Source: Liquidambar formosana
Taxonomy: Eukaryota; Streptophyta; Magnoliopsida; Saxifragales; Altingiaceae
Direction: 5' to 3'
Assembly (NCBI GenBank): GCA_039720395.1
Contig: CM077826.1
Span: 23,764,430 to 23,828,429 of the forward strand
Length of the DNA stretch: 64,000 nucleotides
Numbering within the stretch: position 1 is the first letter of the stretch; each line of letters begins with the position of its first letter. The notes under the pieces were generated by a model. The model searched no databases. It had not been told where the DNA came from and was given only the letters and a program-made list of their open reading frames with translations. Position numbers and translations under genes: made by a program. Below, piece by piece: positions 59,602-64,000 of the stretch.

Positions 59602-62600
59602 TGTCACACCCCATTTTTGTCACCTTAGCTAGGACATATCATTTCATCATTTCATGTAGGATTTTGAGTCCTTTTTGAGTCTAGTCTTTTGCATTGAGTT
59701 TTTATGGCATTGAATATCATGTGTATGAATTTTGAGGTGATTTGGAGTTCATCTCGATGGTCAATAAGAACTTTTGCGACTTTAAGGGCATAATCGTCTT
59801 TTAAGCCGTATATTTTCCATTTGACTTTGGAATGAATCCCGAGTCATCCCATCAAGTTCATATGGTTATATAGAGTCCATATATAGGTTCAATTTCATGA
59901 ATTAATGGTTTAAGATCAATTCGGCTCGTAATGGTTCGGGTTGGCTAAAAGACCCTTTCTTGGTTTGCTCAAATTGACTCATAAGACCCAACCAATTTTC
60001 TCTCATTTAACTTCAATTGGGCTTTATTTATGCCCTAAACATGTTTAGAAAGATCAATTTTCGATTGGGAAAGCATTCGGTTCGACCTCGTGTACAAACC
60101 CAGCATAGCGACGGTGAGGCACCGTGGTTAACCACCTTTGTAAAACCTAACCATGCACCCATGGTTATGGATTTTTGTCCTAAAATGCCTAAAAATGTGT
60201 TCCCCTTCGAAACACGGTCGTTTTGGCTTTTATTTCGTCAAAATCGAACTTAATTTGAAGATTTTAGGACTTCTGAAGCAAGTAGAAGTCAAAACCGAAG
60301 TGGAAATAGGAGGGCCTCGGGTAACCGTCCGGGGCTGGACGGTCAGCCGTCTAGGCCCAGACGGCTAACCGTCCAGGCCTAGTTGGTCACCCGAGGAATC
60401 CTCTTTTAACTCGAACTCTGACTCTTCTTTCCCTTTTTTGACGGTTTCCTCAGCCAAAACAACTTGTCTGAACCTAGGAGTGTGTAGGTTTGAGTTGTTT
60501 GAGCACCAAGAGAGTCTCTAATAGCCCTAGGATCATTATTTAATGAATTAATCTTAGCCATTAGTTTAGGGGGTCAGTTCTCTATATAAAGGACATGATA
60601 TTCAGCACATAGGGGGAGGTTAATTGCACTTTACACTTAGAGAGAGAGGGAGCTACGAGTTTAGAGAGCTAGAAGGACTTCAAGTGGAGGCTCTTCAACC
60701 CCAAGCAAGCAAGGAAACAAGAGGATTGAAGACAAGGAAGAGTCTACAAGAGGTAAGCCTATCCCTTCAATGCTGAACATGAATTTCTGCTTCTCCTTCT
60801 TCTCTTTCTTCTTCTTCTTTTAAGATAGTTATGGTGCATGAGATTGTTCTTCTTATGGATGGAATTCAATGTTTATGTGATGTTATATGAATGATTTTAG
60901 GATAGTTTATGGCTTTATATGCTTGATAATCCCTGGTTTGCTAGGGATTTGAAAGTATTACTCTTTTTATCCTCTTAAATCATGCATAGTTCACATGTCT
61001 AGGTTGCTGTGATTGTTATCATGAGTTGATGTTCGTTTTAGTTAGTATATGTGATATAAACGATATTCATGATAATTTGAGCATGTCTTAGAGTTATTTC
61101 ATAGGTCCTAATGCATGGTTGTGAAATTAGGGTTTCGATAACCCTGAATTCACACAAGTTTTATACAGCATACTTAGCTTAGATTTTTGGGTTGTTGCTC
61201 ATCATAATCATTCTATATATGCTGCATATAGTTGAATCATGCTAGGTTTGCATTCATATAGTATATTTTATAGGGTTTTTGGAGATATTATCCTTTTTTA
61301 AGGATAATTATCCTTTTCGTTGAGTGAGGTTCTGCATGAGAGTCTTCTGTGATGTGTTTAGGCATGAAATCACTTCTATTGTGTTCTAGGGTATATATTT
61401 TACATAGGATATGCTGATTGCACCTCCCCATAACGACTTTTTTACGTGAAATTATCCTAGGATAGTTTTGCTTAAGAAAGCTCGCCGTAGGGAGGCCTAT
61501 TTTCATATTTTACATGAAATATCATCTTTTTGATTAGAATGAGCTTTGTTATCATGTTTATTGATATTATTGGAGTCTCTTATGCTTGTTAGTGTGTCTT
61601 TCATAGGTTTTTATGCATATTAGTCGAGTCATTGCATGTAGGATTGAGTTAGAGCCCTTAGTTATTCATTATTCTTGTTGTTTGCATGATTAATGGATGA
61701 TTTTAGGCCTTGTCAAGGTTCTGTCCAGATTTGCATATTGCTTTCTTTGCATGATTGTGTGCATTTGTAAGGGTGCAAACAGGTACAATGCTTGTCCTAC
61801 TGCAAATAGGGCTGCTATGGTCTGAAATGACTAATGTTTGGAGCTTGTGCGCTCAGGTAAGTAGGGTTTGAAGGTGCCCCAATTCACCTTTCTTTTTCTA
61901 TCTTTTCTCTTCTCCCTCCTAGGGTTACTTCTTAATACAAGCTTATGGTAATTATTAAAGGTTTCCTTCAATAATAAATTCTGTTTTTATCAAAGTTTTC
62001 CTCTTGTGGAAGTTTTCAGTTTTGGGATTAAATCGATGTATTTTCAAATGAGGAAACCTAGGGTATTTACCATAGGTTTGTATTAGGTTGTAACCCTATT
62101 CTTTTCGAACTACGTGGACTTTGATCCATGTATTTCGCTGCATGGTATGTAGGCGTTCTTCGTGAGGCTCAAGTCCGTTCTAGGATCTAAGTATCCTAGG
62201 CTTTTTCTTTTCTTTCCTTTTCCTTTTTGTTTTGTTTTATTTGAGTGATTGTGCATGAGATGATTGGATGAAATATATGATATGCATGCTGCCTTGTGAT
62301 GATATATGATGATATTTGAGTGGAAAAGATATTAAGTTAGCCCAATTAAATTAAGAGACCAACTCGAGCGATGTGGGTGCCTATGGGCTTTTGCCCAGAA
62401 CCTTCCCACATCGTAACTTAGCCCCCGAATCCAATTTTCTGGTTTCAAAGACTTTGCTTTTCCTTTAATGGAGTCATGTGGTTTTGAAAATAAAACATTT
62501 TTGCGGTTTTCCTCTTTTCCCTAAAAAATGAGGTGGCGACTCCTTTTTGTTTGTTGTCTTTCATACCTATTATCATTTTTGCCAAACCCTTGTGGGCTCC

Positions 62601-62624
62601 GCGCTTCTTTTTCGTGGGTTCACA
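59602..62624 (+). repeat. 5' LTR of Gypsy-3 (3023 bp)
   Basis: Borders are TGTCACACCCC and GGGTTCACA. TATATAAA lies at 60583-60590. About 190 bases upstream is a GC-rich palindrome-rich block (60315-60396) with outer arms CCTCGGGTAACC and GGTCACCCGAGG and an inner hairpin AGCCGTCT/AGACGGCT. A GCTCAG/GTAAGT splice-donor consensus lies at 61857, at the same place as in the other LTR family. Confidence 0.88.
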
Positions 62625-62645
62625 GTTTGGCGACTCCATTGGGGG
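62625..62645 (+). other. Primer binding site of Gypsy-3
   Basis: TTTGGCGACTCCATTGGGG follows the LTR after one G. It is the same type as in Gypsy-2. Confidence 0.65.
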
Positions 62646-63394
62646 TGTCGAGGGCTAGACTCATTTAATTTGATTGGGCTAAATTAATTTCTTATTGTTA
62701 ATTAAAATCAATCACATTGCATCCGCTTGATTGTGTGCTTTCATTTATTGCATTGTGTGCGCTACTGTTGCATGATCACTCGATTGTCCCTCGATGTATC
62801 CTTGCCAACTGATAGCCTAGTTCGACCTTGGTTTTCCTGATTCCATGTGTTGGGCGAAGCTATCAAAACTCTCTTGCCAAGTACCCTTGGGCTTGCCCTT
62901 GGGTATATCAAATGGATCAATCACGTACTGCTAGACCCACGCGACATTCCTGATGTCACATGTGGTTAGGTATAAAGATTGGTACAAGCAAAGTTGAGGA
63001 CCCTAGCCTACCCTCTTAAAAGAAAGCATTGCATGTAATGGGCCTTCTAGGACACCGTTGGATCACCTATATGTACACACATTGTTGTGATGATATGCTG
63101 CCGTGTTTGTAATGTGTTGCCATGCTTTGTTGATTGAGTGGGTAATTAAAAGAAACTTTACATCCTACGTCCTTAATACGTACCCTTCCCCATGACCCCC
63201 GCAAGGGTAATTGGTTAAGAGAACTAATTAAGGGTGTACGTTGTAAAGATTTTAAGATAATTATGGAAGCTTAGGATGGACCCTTAGGCTGAAAAATTGA
63301 GTATTTTCCCTATGTTAGAGGGAGAGACGTGCTGGCTTGGATCCGCGATCAACAAGGGCGCCTAGTCAGTGCTGATTCCATCACTGAGTCGGAT
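62646..63394 (+). other. Gypsy-3 leader
   Basis: It is non-coding as far as I can see. It contains the block at about 62785-62995 conserved with the Gypsy-2 leader, and an in-frame run (RDVLAWIRDQQGRL) before the gag ATG. Confidence 0.55.
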
Positions 63395-64000
63395 ATGGCT
63401 GAAGAAAGAACTAGCAACCGGGGTTTCAACCTTGAGGCCGCTTTGAAAGCTATCATGGAAAAGCTTGATCACACTACCCAGGTATCCGAGACCGCACTCA
63501 AGTTAGCTCAAGACCTTCAACAGAAGAACTCTGAACCTGAATCTAGGGCCCGTGCCACTGATAACAATCAAGGATCCAATGAGTCTGAATCCGCTGAGGA
63601 ACCATTAGGAGAAGGGGGAGAACTACCCAAGACCAAGGAAGGGGAAACCAAAGCCACATCAAGGGAGAGCTCAACCGTCCTGGCAAACAAGGTCGAGGCC
63701 TTAGAACGAACTTTGAAGGGAATCCGCAGGTCTGATGATATGGTGGACATCCGCACTTTGTCCTTGTTCCCAAAGGCTCGCATCCCGTTACAATTCAAGA
63801 TGCCGGAGTTGGAAAAATTTGATGGGATAGGCTGTCCTAAGACCCACCTCAAGATGTATGTGCGAGCTATGCACCCTCGAGGGGCGAACGATGAGTTATT
63901 GGCTCAAATGTTTCATGAGTCATTAGCGAGTTCCGCCTTGAAATGGTTTTTGTCATTAGAGGAGAATAGAACCAAGACTTGGGAGGATGTGTGCAATGCA
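63395..64000 (+). CDS. Gypsy-3 gag, N-terminal part
   Basis: The ATG at 63395 opens a frame (MAEERTSNRG) that remains open to the window end, 202 codons. It aligns with Gypsy-2 gag: the helical start, a variable acidic linker, KVEALERTLKGIRRSDDMVD, then the capsid start (FKMPELEKFDG, MHPRGANDELLAQMFHE, ALKWFLSLEENR). The capsid part is nearly unchanged between the families while the linker differs in length and sequence. The rest of gag-pol lies beyond the window. Confidence 0.88.
   Translation, partial: MAEERTSNRGFNLEAALKAIMEKLDHTTQVSETALKLAQDLQQKNSEPESRARATDNNQGSNESESAEEPLGEGGELPKTKEGETKATSRESSTVLANKVEALERTLKGIRRSDDMVDIRTLSLFPKARIPLQFKMPELEKFDGIGCPKTHLKMYVRAMHPRGANDELLAQMFHESLASSALKWFLSLEENRTKTWEDVCNA

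Larger units (their letters stand above)
59602..64000 (+). mobile_element. Gypsy-3: 5' part of a related Tat/Ogre-like element
   Basis: It contains a complete 5' LTR, a primer site, a leader and the first 202 codons of gag, and continues beyond the window. The target sequence before the LTR is CCTAT (59597-59601). gag is closely similar to Gypsy-2 in the capsid region, while the LTR is diverged and longer, so it is a sister family. Confidence 0.88.

Noticed and set aside
1..64000. Independent host genes
   Set aside because: Every protein similarity I recognised falls within a transposable element; remaining gaps (7568-7993, 58777-59353) show no supported gene.

Overview
The window is plant nuclear DNA made almost entirely of transposable elements stacked inside one another. 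The plant assignment rests on Ty3/gypsy elements of the Tat/Ogre type (giant LTRs, two RNase H domains, an extra antisense ORF), Ty1/copia elements with an initiator-tRNA-Met primer site, a CACTA (En/Spm) transposon with intron-containing TNP2-like and Transposase_24-like genes, and fragments of plant genes (remorin, SAL/HAL2-like phosphatase, HDA9-like deacetylase, PPR). It is an angiosperm, but I cannot name the species. I see no independent, intact host gene.

Layout. 1-5818 is the 3' end of a Tat-like element on the + strand (Gypsy-1) that sits in an older LTR (5819-7567). 7994-58776 is a copia element (Copia-B, + strand). Into its internal region, with target duplication CATAC, went a 39.4-kb Tat/Ogre-like element (Gypsy-2, minus strand, 12803-52219, two 2600-bp LTRs). 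Into the protease reading frame of Gypsy-2, with duplication CAC, went a 23-kb CACTA transposon (23245-46259). Into the CACTA element, with duplication GAAAT, went a second copy of the same copia family (Copia-A, minus strand, 24106-33751, two 1659-bp LTRs that are almost identical). Separately, a solo copia LTR (56187-57842, duplication GAAAA) lies in the 3' LTR of Copia-B. The right end has unrecognised DNA, the end of another CACTA element (59354-59601) and the 5' LTR, leader and start of gag of a third Tat-like element (Gypsy-3, + strand, 59602 to the window end).

Coding content. Gypsy-2 has a long gag-protease frame split by the CACTA element, an intron-like gap, and a reverse transcriptase/RNase H/integrase region broken by two stops and a frameshift. 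Opposite to pol it carries an open 428-codon antisense ORF. The CACTA element has two genes whose exons can be joined at GT-AG borders without frame loss (1083 and 478 codons), plus captured pieces of four unrelated plant genes. Both copia copies have a decayed pol with shared lesions.

The least ordinary part is the antisense transcription unit of Gypsy-1 and Gypsy-2. The ORF has its own TATA box, a 20-bp palindrome, a 52-bp GC-rich palindrome related to one found in the LTR promoters of neighbouring Tat elements, and further upstream a ~1.5-1.7-kb tandem array of about thirty short palindromes whose two arms change together. I regard this as the best candidate for an undescribed system, while noting that template-switch repair could also produce matching arms.
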